A stretch of DNA of 64,000 nucleotides, taken from the NCBI RefSeq assembly GCF_017562075.2, contig NC_054084.1:30082158-30146157 (forward strand). The letters run 5' to 3'. Each line of letters opens with the position of its first letter. Position 1 is the first letter of the stretch. The position numbers and the translations under genes are program-made. Positions 33,501 to 60,142 of this stretch are shown piece after piece. Source of the stretch: Anopheles merus (Eukaryota; Arthropoda; Insecta; Diptera; Culicidae). Below the pieces are notes generated by a model. The model did no database searches. It was not told the DNA's origin and saw nothing but the letters and a program-made list of their open reading frames with translations.

Positions 33501-35235
33501 TAAATTCTCCAAAAATAGATGAATCTTCACTTCTGCGCTAACTCAAAAATACTGTCAAGACATTATTACTCCTCCATTTGCCCCGTGACAACGGTGTGCT
33601 ATTTATGGAATGGTTCAATCGCACGACCTGAAAGCTCATTTTGTCAAACTACATAAATTATGAAATCCCATCCCAGCAGTACCACCAGTAGTCCACCACC
33701 ACGCGCTCCCGACAAGATCAAACAGCGGCTGGCTCAGGCTTTTTCAAAATTGTAATCATTCTTTTGCCCCGAGCCAAACCGAGAACCTTTTGACGCAACA
33801 GCACTTCATCACCATTGAGGTTTGTACAGGTTCGGTTTTTGCATATTTCTTTTCATTTTTTCGCACCGACTCTTCACTCAAACACGAAACACGTAGTCTG
33901 GACGTTGGAAGCACTTCAAGCAGCCAGTAGTTCAGCCAGCTCTCGAACGTCCAACCGGTCGGAGATAACAACATCCAAAAGGGCTCTATTTCGATGCTAA
34001 TGAAGATTTACCTATTTTTGACCTTCGGCAGTCCTTTGCGAACCGCTTTGGCGCGAGAAGGTCAACGAACAACCGTTGGCTGAGCACGGTTAAATTAAAT
34101 CCACCGACGAGACGACGGCGGGCGTCAAGATTGAAAAGAAAACAATCACGGCAATGGAAAAACTTGCTCCTGCCCTGTGACGGTGTGGAGCCCCGAGCAC
34201 TGAAAGCGTTCAGTAGTAATCAGATAGTTTTTCTTTCTTGCTTTTTTTTCTCTTTTGCACCAAACCATTGCCGAGGATTGCAAAATATTATCGAAAGAAA
34301 AGTGAAACCAAAAAACAACGACACCGAACCATTCGGAAGGAAGGAACTTAGGAGTCGAGTGACTTGTTCAAAAGTGGCAACGAAAACTATCGCACTGTGA
34401 GGGAAAAGCAAGAGGGCTTCATAAAGTTATGAAAATGATACACACAGACCACAGGCAAGGCTTCTTGCCATCGAGGAAGAGCTGTAGAACGAGACAAGTG
34501 CCACATTGCCATTTGACGTTTACTGCAGTACAAATATGTGTGTATGTGTATGTTTTACAGCGGCACGTATGGGGCTTCGTGTCGTGTCGCTCCCGGTACG
34601 TGGTTTGGAACAATAATTCCAACAGCTCAAAGTTGTTGTAGTAACGAGGAACATACAAAAAAAAGGCGAAGGGAAAACAACATTTTCCACTAAACACACA
34701 CACACATACAAGACAACAAACTCCATCCGAGGAAGAAGTGTTGTCTTTTTTGCTAATATGACGGTGGTGAAAGTGTCGCAGAATGTCCGAGTGAAAATCA
34801 ATACACTGCGAAATTTTGAAACCTTTGACAGCATCAGTGGGCAACGTGGAAGTGGATTGGCAGAGTGTAGTGTACGTGGAAATGGTGACGGTGAAAACCT
34901 CGATTTTTTCCACGCAGGGTCGCTTTCACTGCAGCTCCATAAAGTTGCGGGACAGGAGGCGTGTTGTGCGGAGTAAATGGAAAAGTTTTTTGGGCCGTTT
35001 TCTTGCCAGTGTGCCAGGGCGTGCGAGTTTTAAGCGATAGCGTAGCTTCTTCGTGCTCAGTGTGTTATTTCAGTGCTCTTGAAGTGTTTTCATTAGGAAA
35101 AGGACATATTTTTCGAGCATATGTGCAATATTTTTAAAGACATTTTTTTTAAATCCTTCCATTTTAAAGCCATCCTTTTTTGATGTTAGTAGAATTATTT
35201 GATTGTCTTACTTTTATTCACACCTTTCTTTGCAG

Positions 35236-35994
35236 TACGTCAGGTCTGTAGCACCAAGCACAGGGGCAAGCAGTGTTGGAAGTGTTGGTGGTGGCAATGA
35301 GTGACAAAGTATTAGCACGATGAATTCGATCGCACCATAGGCGTGGAAAGGTTAAAATAATTGCTGTGAAAATGTGATATTATTGCCGCAAACGAATCGC
35401 CGGTTCGAAACGAAAGGTGTAAGGTTCGGTTCCAAGTGTGTTTTTGTGTGTCTGTGTGGTCATTCCAAATTTTGGTGTTTCCTCCCAGTACTCCATCACG
35501 ATCCAGTGCACGGTCATAACCTCGCAATAGTTTAACATCATCGCTGTGAATGATTTTTGTTGCCGTCATCCAAGCCCCGAGAACTGGACGGTTCTGTGAT
35601 GCTGTGAAGGGAGACGACACACACGCACGCAATTTCCTGAAGTTTGCAATTGCAAGTCCTCTTTCCGTTCCCTTCTCCACATCGATCGCTGTTTTTTCCG
35701 GTCCTTATTTCCTCAAACGAGTAAAAAAAAGGTTGTGAATCAAGTGCAACGAACGCGTGTCTCACGAAGCTCCTCAAAGCTGTCTTCTCTATCTCCCCCG
35801 GTTTGTAAATTCCGACACAAATGTTTGCCACCTCCGTGACGCTCGCGATTGCAAACGGACGACCGACGACGGCGACGACCACCATGATGGACCGGACAGA
35901 GTATGTGCTAGGCCTGAACAAACATCGCAATCTGGGCCCAACCGGACTGGACAAGACCACGATGGCAGCCCTGGCCACTAGCGGCAAGTTTATG
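35236..35994 (+). other. Candidate 5' exon of an unrecognised gene (leader plus first coding part)
   Basis: A polypyrimidine tract and TTTGCAG end at 35235, and GTAAGT starts at 35995, so 35236-35994 is bounded by good splice sites. The sequence before the acceptor (35085-35235) is AT-rich and intron-like. The DNA from about 34700 to 35080 has the GTG/AGTG-rich texture of insect 5' leaders, but its donor is weak (AAGTGTTTTC at 35082). The exon contains at least four ATGs ahead of the main one (35297, 35320, 35372 and 35550). Confidence 0.45.
35821..35994 (+). CDS. Putative first coding exon, 58 codons, unrecognised protein
   Basis: ATG at 35821 follows ACACAA, a good insect initiation context. 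The frame runs 58 codons and ends exactly in phase 0 at ATG/GTAAGT (35994/35995). The peptide begins MFATSVTLAIANGRPTTATT, continues with a charged segment, MMDRTEYVLGLNKH, and ends LATSGKFM. There is no signal peptide or known domain, as expected for a variable N-terminal exon. No downstream exon in frame can be recognised in the remaining 28 kb, so if real this is the start of a gene with a very long first coding intron. Alternative: an open stretch in a non-coding leader. I do not recognise the protein. Confidence 0.4.
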
Positions 35995-36000
35995 GTAAGT

Positions 36001-50348
<14,348 letters not shown>

Positions 50349-50356
50349 ATCTATAA

Positions 50357-50562
50357 TAGGGATCTCCAAACTTTTCAGATCGCAGGCCGCATTGCTTCAC
50401 AAATAACGTTGTTGAGAGCCATTTTGACGTTACCTTTAGAATGATTGAAAGTTCAAAACTTTTCAAAACTAAAAAAACATATTTTGATTAATTAGTGAAA
50501 AAAGCTATTAATTTAAACCTTTAAAGACTCATCGCGGGCCGCATTTAGTTTGGAGACTCCTG
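50357..50562. mobile_element. hAT-type MITE with perfect 8-bp target duplication
   Basis: ATCTATAA is present on both sides (50349-50356 and 50563-50570). The ends TAGGGATCTCCAAACT and, inverted, CAGGAGTCTCCAAACT are the inverted termini, with GGCCGCATT-type sequence just inside each. The size of 206 bp, 8-bp duplication and lack of coding capacity are diagnostic of a hAT MITE. The perfect duplication suggests a fairly recent insertion. Confidence 0.9.
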
Positions 50563-50570
50563 ATCTATAA

Positions 50571-53500
50571 CTACGCAAGGACATTCGCGCCCTTTTTTTT
50601 TTAATCATTTAGGTCAGCACGAAAATCGAACAAAATTTAAAAATTTTTGGAGAAAAAGTATGCATTACATGTGTTCCAAGCTTTTCTATAAAATGGAAAT
50701 TTATTATTATTATGGCATCTATACAGAGTCTTAAAATTGGCACAATAGGTAAAAATATTCTCCATTTGCATTTATATCAACCTTTTTTTAACCTATTGAC
50801 AGTGGTATATGTTAGGCTGTGGGCAAATGAAGCAGTTGATATTAGTAAACGCTGACTATAACGAGAACAGATCGTATAATAATCTTAACCCTTCAGCAAC
50901 GCTATGGCACCATCAAACAAACCAACTTCCCCAAAACAAATCACCACTCACGGTCACAGTGCTAATTAATGGTAATGTCTTATCATAAAACACACCACAA
51001 ATACGGATGATATTATCGCACACAAATCAAAAACCAAACCCTAAAACTAACCACCTTACCAGAGCTAGATGGGAGAGAGAGAGAGAGACCAGCAATATTA
51101 TTATCATCACTTAACCCTCATCTAATGGTCCATCGTCTGCCGGAATGCAGTCCACAGCTCTAGCCATGAAACCGAGCAGTGTAAAAATCTGCCAACCATC
51201 ATAAATGTCCTAACGCGCCGAGCTAACAGCCAACGGAGGAAATAGGAATGAATATTTTTCAAGCCAAAAAAACAAAATGACGAAGGACCACCCAGCAACG
51301 TCCGCACAGAAGACCGTGGAGGCCGTAAAAGTATGAATTATTGCCTTTAAAACGGTTCTAACGCCTTCATTTTCAAATGCTTCGGACCCTTTATGAGGAC
51401 CCCTCGTCCGGTATACGGCATTGCCAGACGTTTGCATGTGTTCTCTGTTTTATGGCTCGTGACAGAAGATAGTTATTTTTGCCGCTTTTTTTTGGGATCG
51501 GGTATTTGGCAGCTTTAATTACATCCGGCACTGCTGTACAGGTACCTTTGCAGTAAAAAAACTAACATATTCTTCTTAAACCAACACACACAGCATGATA
51601 TTGTTCATCAAACTATTGATCCTTTGTGCCTTGAATACGCCTCAAGACATTCTCCGTTTATCTTCTTCGCTTTGCAGGGAAAAAAACTGCTTACACTCGG
51701 CTCAATTAATTATAAAACACTTGAGATTGAGAAGCCCGACAGCAAATTAATCACTTCTTTTCACTTTCATTCGCGCGCGCTCGCGCCCTTTCCCCACAAA
51801 CCAGAGAAGGGAAGCAGTCGAGGAACAGGAAGCACTGCTGTTGTTCCTTCCCCATCAAACTGAACTTCCTCCAGGCGGTCGCTTTGCTCCAGGTGTGCGT
51901 CGTTATCGTTTCTTAGCTCTCGGTTCTTGCATCGCTCGGACCCAAGAAATTCGCTCAACATGTGCCGGTGCCATCCCTTCGCTTTGCTGCCCCATCGTGC
52001 CGATATGACCTTCGCGCGGGACGGTACACGGTGGGTCCTCTCACCTTGTGACTTAATAAAGATTAATGATTGACTTGATGGCGCGGCACCAGCAGCTCGG
52101 ATAACTATGCCCACCGGGATGAGCGATTAATTCAACCTAGATTCAAAGCGCGAGAGCAGCAGCGGAGACGGCAGTAGAGGCCAATACGCATCAATTTAGT
52201 CCTCACTTTACAACCACTGCGATGGGGCCCCTCACAAGCAACGATGAGCGATGAATTGCTCGCATCGATATCGCATGTCCGCAATCGAGTTTTGCAAATG
52301 TTTTGTGAATATTAATGGGCGCATTGTGGTTTTTTGCATAAAGAATAATGAGTTGTTTTACCAAGACGCACACGCTGGAAGGGAATGAATGGGAAGGGAA
52401 GCAAAATAAATGCTCGATGCTTTGTTTGGTGTACGTTGTGCAGTGTTTTGTAAACATACATACATACTGAGGAGTTGCAAAACGAGGAGACGAATGTTTG
52501 AATGGAGCAGAAAACATTGAAGGAAAATAAATAGAGCTATTTGTTTCCATGGACACTTTTAAGCTTATTTTGATTGGTGTATTGCATACATTAAGGCTGA
52601 TATTTTCCAACTGATCTTTGTTAGTTTATAAATGCGATAAAATTAGCAGGAATTCACATAAAAACAGCTTTAAACTGCCTTTCAAAATGGGAAATTGATT
52701 ACATGAGATCCGTTTCTCTCCCCCCCCCCCCCCCTCCGAAGCACAACAAAACCATGAATGAGCCGAAAGGTGGTGGCGATAAGTGATTTTACGATGTCAG
52801 CAGCAAACGCAAACGAGATGGAAAAGAAAACCCATCTTTACATCCTACCAGCTCACCAGCTCCTCCCCACCCTGGACATTCATTCATGCATATAAAATCG
52901 CGACGTCATCGATCGTCGTTCCCACGTCGGACTGCGCTCTGTAACGCGCGTGACCGTTTCCCGCTCCTTGTTTGCCGCAGGAGCGCACAGAAGAAAGAAG
53001 CTGACTTGACTTTTCCCTCACTTGACTTGACACAGCTTCCGCCTCCTTCTCCTTCCTCTAGCGCACGAGAACAAATGCTCTGGCCGTACTTTAAAACTGA
53101 AAATAATAAATGGATTAATGCTGTAACTGAAACCCACCATTTAACCCAGCACACCACGCGCCCGCGGCGCCATCCGCTGAAGGATCACTTTCCTGTCAAA
53201 CACTCTCGCTGGGGCTGGCTCTCTCTCTCTCTCTTTCTCACCTTCTCTGTCTTTACTTCCATTTAGCAGGCTGAAGTCATTTCCACGGGTACGCGCGTAC
53301 GAACAACGGCCAACACAGCGCAGCGACTTGATTGATGATGTTTGGTCAAGAAGAACGCGCCACAATTCGCGCATTTTGGATCGTGCTCACAATGGGTCGC
53401 CTTCAAGCGGGGAGGGGAGGAGATGTTGTTTATTTTCTTGCCTCTCATTTCCCCCATATCCACCCGTCGCCCTTGGGGTGGATTTTGCAAATCCAACATA

Positions 53501-56500
53501 AAACACACACACAGCCGGGGTCCAGTTTTTGGGAGTGTTGATCCGGCTTTCTTTCAATTACGCACAGACGGGAGGGGGAGTGGACTTTCTGCTTAGAATC
53601 TGCCATCTTTCATCACGCTCTTTTCAGTGAACAAAACCTAATCATGCGAGTGTGATGTGTGCATGCGTGTGTTTGGTTCAATACACTGTTTACAGAAGCA
53701 CAATTTGGGGCAGTGAAATACAATTTGCAACCAGCCTTTGTCGCCCAAAAGTTAAGGGGTGCGTTTGTGAGGAGACAAAAACAGGAAGCCAAACATACAA
53801 GTGGGTAGTAATGGGTTTTCGGCAGGGTGATTATGCCCCTCTCCCCCCCCTCCACCTCCTCCCATTAGAAAAGACAGGGAGGCTCGACGGGCTGAGCTAT
53901 TTTCAGCTCTCGCTCCCGTCATCGCGGTAGAGGAATTCAATTTTTTAAAGATTTATTTTCAACGCGTCATTGACGCTGTGTGTGATCTTAATCCAAGCGA
54001 TCACACTTGCGAGTGACAGCGGGAACGGGTCGCATAAAAATAAAACAACAATTCAGTAATGGATCGCATCCTCACATCCCCTTTCCTTCACGTACGCTCT
54101 CAGCCCTGTTTTCCACCTTCGTCTTTAAATTCAATTTCTCACCTTTCACTGAAAATTTATAGAAAAAACACACCCACAGTCACAAAGCTAGGGTTGTGCG
54201 TAGGAGTTGAAAAAACGAGGGAAGAAAGACGAAATACATTTTTGTATGTATGTGTCGCATTTCCGTTCGATTCAAGCGGAATGATGAATGAATGGTTGTG
54301 AAGTGAAAATCCCGTTCCTTTTCCTTTTTGCCCCGAAAAAAAAAAAACAACAAGCCGCCAAAAATGTAAGCGATGGGTTATGTTACACATTTTTGATTTT
54401 GTCTGTTTGTTTGCATATGACAGACCGACCACCGAGCGGGAAACAATTTTTCACCCGCTGGGTTTTGAATGTTTTTTAACCAACAAAACCGACGAGCTTT
54501 GCTTTTTTTTTGCTGTTTCGCTACAAAGCGTTTATAATATGGCTGCTTACGTCTATCAACACGAACGCGACAGCAAAAGGGGCAATAAATTAGATGAAAC
54601 AATCACACTAAGCCATAGGAATGTTTAGATAGTATGTAAAGTGCGCTTAAACTAAGCCCGGATTATGGGTGGTTGATGGTTGATTGAGCAGCGCGACGGC
54701 GTAATGCAGAAGAAAAATTACTTTGCACCGAACAGCACGGAAAGAAAGGGGAAATAGGAAACAGAGAAAATGGCGCGATGAACCAAGCTTCGCTTTAAAC
54801 ATGATAAATAGTTATTCGAGAGGTAACTTCAAATAAATACGGAAATAACTAAGAATATCGACCGTTTGTTAGGCTTATTGCATGACATCAGGCGCGTTTA
54901 ACATAAATTGCATACTTATAGGCGACACAGTTCCTGTATTTGCTACACACTCCTAAAAGTATGCAATGCACAAAACAAAATCAACTCAACAGCAAGCTGT
55001 TGATTTTGAACGTATCACACAATCATCAAACCGTGGTTCCTTGCGTTCTCGTGCAGAAAGGATTCCTTTCTGCAGCCCACAAATTATGATCCCTCCACCA
55101 CAACCTCTGGCTCAGGAAATTAAGCAAATTAAGCTTCTTTCCTTGCCGGAAATATGGCACCCGGCAAACAGATTGTGCCTGCCGACGGTTGAACGATCAA
55201 TGAAGCAGTCGTAAAACCCGTCCCCAAATCGTTCAATTGTTTCACAACCGCAACCGCCCTCCTGGCGTTGCCGGAAGGGGATTTTTGGCAAAAGGTATCC
55301 ATCATTTGTCGGGCGTGTTAATTTTTGCCCGTCTCTCTCCCTCCACGGCGACTCCACGTGGAGGGGGGGGGGACAAAAAATCCAAAGCCTCTTATCGTGG
55401 AAAAATCCACCGCAAGAGGAAAATTAATGCTAACGCATAACAATAAAATTTGTCAGCAGCATGTGTCGGGCTGTCAGTCAGCCAGTCCATCAGCCACCAA
55501 ATCGCTCCACGGCGCGTCGAACACAACGAACGCTAAATGAGCATTTCAAACTCATCATGGAACGCGGAGGGCTGGAAAGACACACACACAGAATGCGGGA
55601 ATGGGAAAAGGGAGTGAGCAGAAGGGAATTGAATTTATGCGCCACACTGTCGAGTGGAAGGCAAGTTGCGCTGGTTCGGGAGCAAGGGGAGAGTTATGAC
55701 CGACGCGTGATACCGAATGGGAGATGAATTTTCAATTTTGCTTTGAAGATTTGTTGGGCTGGGGTAGAGGACGCTTTTCAATGCCACCCAGTGCGTAGTT
55801 GTGAGGTGGTGTGATTATTGTTGAAGCAGGGAACAATCATGTAGGGATTATCAAAATTGTATTATAATTATGGGAAAATTATTTTCAAAAGAAAATTACC
55901 TTTTACTCCAAAAGCCTGAGAGCTTCCTTTTGTTGGGATGAAACTTTTCCAACACAAAATTATGACATTGCTTGCACAGGAACGGCTCAACGTATGCGGG
56001 CTGCCTAACACATTTTCCAATTTCCAGCCCTGCCGGAACGCGGAAGCAATAAATAAGTAAAATAAATAGCTAATGCAGACGACGACAGCCCTTCCCCGGC
56101 CAGGCAATGCGTGTCGTGCGTCGTTTGCGGTATGGATTCGATTTCCTGCTTTCCACACCGTCATCCTTCGCGGCCACAATTTTCTCCGCTGCTGTTGCTG
56201 GCACATTATACAGAGCGCGCACGCGTGTCCCTTCATTGTCGCGCCTTGTTGGCCAACCGGCACACACGATCAAAAGCGATCGCTTTCCAGTGGCGGCAAA
56301 CGGGTGGCAGCTGCCGCCATCAAAATGACACAATTGTAATTAACTACAGTGACAGTGTCGCACGAGAGCACCTAAGCCGACCTCCCGCTTCAGTCGCCGG
56401 GAATGGTGGAGGCGTTCCCGAGCCACTCCCAGCCCTACACTTACACCCGAGGATGCCTTCATCTCAACAAACCGGGTGGGATGTAAAAATGGGCGAACAA

Positions 56501-58985
56501 ATTTGTTGCCGACTGACAGGTTTTGGGATACGGAACTTTTGACAGATGCCGCGCGTGTTGACAGTTCACGCAGTGGTGTGTGAGACTGCACGACTGTTGT
56601 ACTCGGGAGGGGAGGGAAAGGTGATTGTCGTGGAGGTGCGGAGACTCTTTTTGCCCCACGGTGGGCGTGATCCGTTGTTTTCCAGCAGCCGCATAGAGAA
56701 AAGTGCTCGATGATATGATTTACGGGACGAATTAACGCAGTCGACACGATTTCGATTTAAATTGCTGCCACATAGTTGACCAGCTGCCGCTCGGGTTGGT
56801 AGCAGGACCTTTCGGCACACAACGGGTGTGCTGGGAGGGTCTAGTTTGCAAACCACCCTCTTTTTGCAAGCGTCGGTTGATGAGAGCTGACCGTTGGAAA
56901 TTTAAAATTTTTCTCTTCTTTAAATAAAAAAATGGAAATATTATTCCATCTCACTCAAACTGACGAACAAAGTAACCCAACACTTTTTTACATCTGCCTA
57001 TTGTAAAATCTTCCTTTTCTATTTCTTCCCCTCTTTTTAATCGATGCTCTCCGCGCTTCTTCCCCTCTGTGCGTGATGCTCCCGGCGGCAAGTGGACACA
57101 CAAGTCTGTCACTGACTTTGTTTTTTGCCCGCGAGGGCGAACAAACACAGAAAATACGTTAACGGTGCTCGTGATCTAAGGGAAGAAAATGCTACGGGGA
57201 GGAGGGTGGCATTTAAATCACCCAACCCTAGCACGCAGAAACACAGCGACAGACCGGTTTCGGTGTCGAGCGTTGGCTGCGGACGGGGGCAGCGGAAAAT
57301 CGCGAAAAATACGTTACACCACTGTCAAGGCCATGGCGCGTGTCTCGGGTCAACGCGTGCTTGGTAAGGGACAAGGAAGGGCAAACAAAACAGTGGAAGG
57401 GTGCAGCACAGGTGGGTGTTGTTGGGCAGACGATGAGGAATGTTTAACATAAATAAGCTTGAAAATTGATTGAGCTTTGTTTTTCTAACCGCACCGTATG
57501 TGTAACGTTTCCATCACCAAATTTAGACGAACTGTGCAGCGGCAGCACGTTCTACGATAGTGTGGTTAATGTATTATTATGTCTTGCGAGAAGCCATGTA
57601 CCTTGCACCTAATCGGCAAATATTCGTGCTTAATCGTGTGAAAAGTGGAACAATATTTTTGTTTTTCCGAAAAACTTCCACCACCACGGGGTTCAGTTTC
57701 TCATCAAGTGGTTCGAAAGTACTTGACGCAAACAACGCGGCACGCTGCGTACCTTGGCTGCGGGTGAGTTCCATTTTTTCTGTGGGAAGGGTTTTGAAAC
57801 CCGTCCAGACCGCACGCCGTGGCGTGAAGCGAAATGAGACAGACGTGTGCATCTCCAAATAAACAGCCTTGCGATCGTGTAAACAACAAAACGCTCACGG
57901 AAGAACTGCTCGACTTCGATTGATGCATTTTCCATGCGCGGGGGTTTTCTTTCACATTTTTCAATCATGATGCCAAGGCAGGCGTTGCACGTTCTTCAGT
58001 GTAACTGTCAAGCGGTTGGGTTGGAAATGGCCAGCAAAAATGCCGGGTATGGAATTCCACGCAAAGAAGGGATGCACCCGTGCGATGGTGCACTTTTCCT
58101 CGTGCAGTACACCACTCAGGCAAGATGAGTGAACTCTCTCTCTCTCTCTCTTTCCCTTGTTGTCTCTCTCGCTTCGTGTGGCACATGCACCGTTTGGTTG
58201 CTAAGGGCAACTGCACACTGTCGATTTCAAATGCAGCAGTTGGTATTAGAAAAAAAATCAAAAACAACGTTATCGTGAGTTTTAAATTTAACTTTTATTG
58301 TTAATTTTTTATATCAAAAAAAAGATATTTTTCTGTTTTGAAATTTTTTTTTTGATTTTTTTTTTCATTTATTAGGTTTGAATTTTTGGTAATTATTTCG
58401 AAACCAATTTTGAATTTTCAATAAACATTTGAACCTGATTATTAACTGATTAATTTGAATTTACGCATTGCAGGCAAAAATACAACAGGAATACGAAAGG
58501 TATATCAAGGTTGTAATTGAACTAAACAGAAAATAATACACCAAGCACACACGAATCAAACACCAAGAAGAAATTAAAATGCGTTAGAAAGAAAAAAAAA
58601 CAACATGGTAATAGTCAAAAGGAATCGCGAAAATCAAATCAATAAGTATCTAACTAGGACAATAAAAAGGAAAAAAACAAACAGGGCAAATAAGAAATAA
58701 ATAGCTTGTGAATTAGAAAAAAAACTATATGAATTTAGAAATAGAACAAAAAACAGAAAAATTAAATCTAATGGAGCAATACACGACGAATCTAATAATT
58801 AACAAATGTTTTTACTCGTTAGAAAACGAATAAAGATAAAGAGAATATTCAAACTCTTGTGGATGAAATACTAAATTATTAAGTATTATTCTGTAACAAA
58901 CATTAGAAAAGACCTATCCTTCCTTTCTTTGTCTCTCCCTTTACCAAGTCACTCAACGGGAGATGACAAACGTTCGGTAAACTTC
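50571..58985. other. Gene-free interval
   Basis: No gene is supported. Poly-C at 52720-52734, poly-G at 55363-55372, a CT tract at 58134-58153, and an A/T-rich block from 58250 to 58900 are the only clear features. Open frames up to about 143 codons overlap one another on both strands without domain character. Confidence 0.5.
52720..52734. repeat. Poly-C tract
   Basis: Fifteen consecutive C. Comparable tracts lie at 23168-23180 and 27301-27316. Confidence 0.95.
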
Positions 58986-58990
58986 GGTAA

Positions 58991-59140
58991 ACTCTCTCTC
59001 TCTCTCTCGCGCGCTGGCATACACGTGCGCGGCCCGACCCGATGCGTGCGCGCGTTAGACCGGCCGCACATGCTGCATGCTCTCAGCGGCGTTCGGCGCG
59101 TACCACTCAGTTCCCTTGCCAGAGCGCAATCGACCGGTTG
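58991..59140 (+). promoter_or_regulatory. Candidate GAGA - Inr - DPE core promoter
   Basis: TCAGTT at 59107-59112 is a perfect insect initiator (+1 = A59109). GGTTG at 59136-59140 is a perfect RGWYV downstream element at exactly +28 to +32, and G at +24 (59132) is the base favoured in DPE promoters. A CT/GA tract at 58992-59008, about 100 bp upstream, supplies GAGA-factor sites, common at paused DPE promoters. No TATA box is present. About one Inr/DPE pair of this quality is expected by chance in 64 kb, so the support comes from the GAGA tract and the leader-like exon that follows. Confidence 0.45.
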
Positions 59141-60136
59141 TGTTGACGCGTGCGCGTACGCCTGTATATCGCTTAGGGTGTGTTTTAGAGATCTTTGCCG
59201 GGGTGCGCACATACGTACTGTTCCCGCGCGTAGCCACGCGAGCGGCCAGAGATACACGCGTACATTTAAATAAGTAACGCTCGGTACGTGCACTCGACAG
59301 TTGCATTAGATCGAACGGCCGGTAAGGGTGGTTCTTGGAATTGATTGCTGGTACCATTGCGAAATTCGAACCCCGTAGCCAAAGGAAATTGGGCGTGTGC
59401 TGCGAAAAGGAAAGCGCGCCCGGGGTGTCGGGGATTATGGGAAATATGATCCCTTAACTGCTCCGGTGCTCGCCTACCAATGCCGATGTGGCGGTGCGGA
59501 TAAAAATTAAAACATTCTTTCCGTCCAGCTGGAAACGAGCGTGGCGCCGTAGTGGAATTTCATAACGTGATGGAAAAGAAACCAGTGAACCGGATGCTGA
59601 GCTCAGTGGGATCAGAAATGTTTGAGTGATTTTAGGTGCCGATTTTTGAAGCGAGCGCGATTGTGTGAAAGGGGGGAAAAGTGATCACGACGGAAATACC
59701 GCGATCCTTCAACTCCGCCTCGTACAGCTCTGCACAGTCCGGCCTGCCGACAGGATAAGAGTTTGGTTTTTTTTCGGAGAAGAAATTAACATAGTTTGGC
59801 AAAAAGGCAACGTTTTAGTGCGTGGCGGTGTGACGGTGTTCTTTTGAATTTGCATTTTTGTGCTGTCCCGCGCGAGCGAGTGAGCGTGCGTGAGTGTTGG
59901 TGTTGGTCTGTTTCGCAGCGTTTGACGGCACGATCGGAGTGAAAAGTCGCATTGCGGCCGGTGCCGAAGTTATAAATGAGTATCAATATTTGGGGTGGTT
60001 GTATTTTATTCAAATGGTAGTTTTATGGGCCACCGCCAACGAGGCTCCCGCCCTGGTGCCGAATCGAAACCGAACCGGAGGTTAATTTATTAACGCAGCA
60101 GCATATGAGCGATCGTGTGGAATTTGTGACGAAATA
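59109..60136 (+). other. Candidate untranslated first exon ending at a GTAAAT donor
   Basis: From the candidate start site the sequence is GC-rich with GTGAGTG/GTGAAAAGTG words typical of fly and mosquito leaders. It ends at ATAG/GTAAAT (60136/60137). After the donor the composition turns AT-rich. No long coding frame starts here; a frame ending at 60085 has no ATG with good context except one giving 22 codons. It may be an alternative first exon of the same gene as the exon at 35821 or of another gene to the right. Confidence 0.35.
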
Positions 60137-60142
60137 GGTAAA

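Noticed and set aside
52891..52897. TATAAAA as a TATA box
   Set aside because: No initiator or exon-like sequence at the expected distance. The same applies to TATAAAA near 18050 and 44280.
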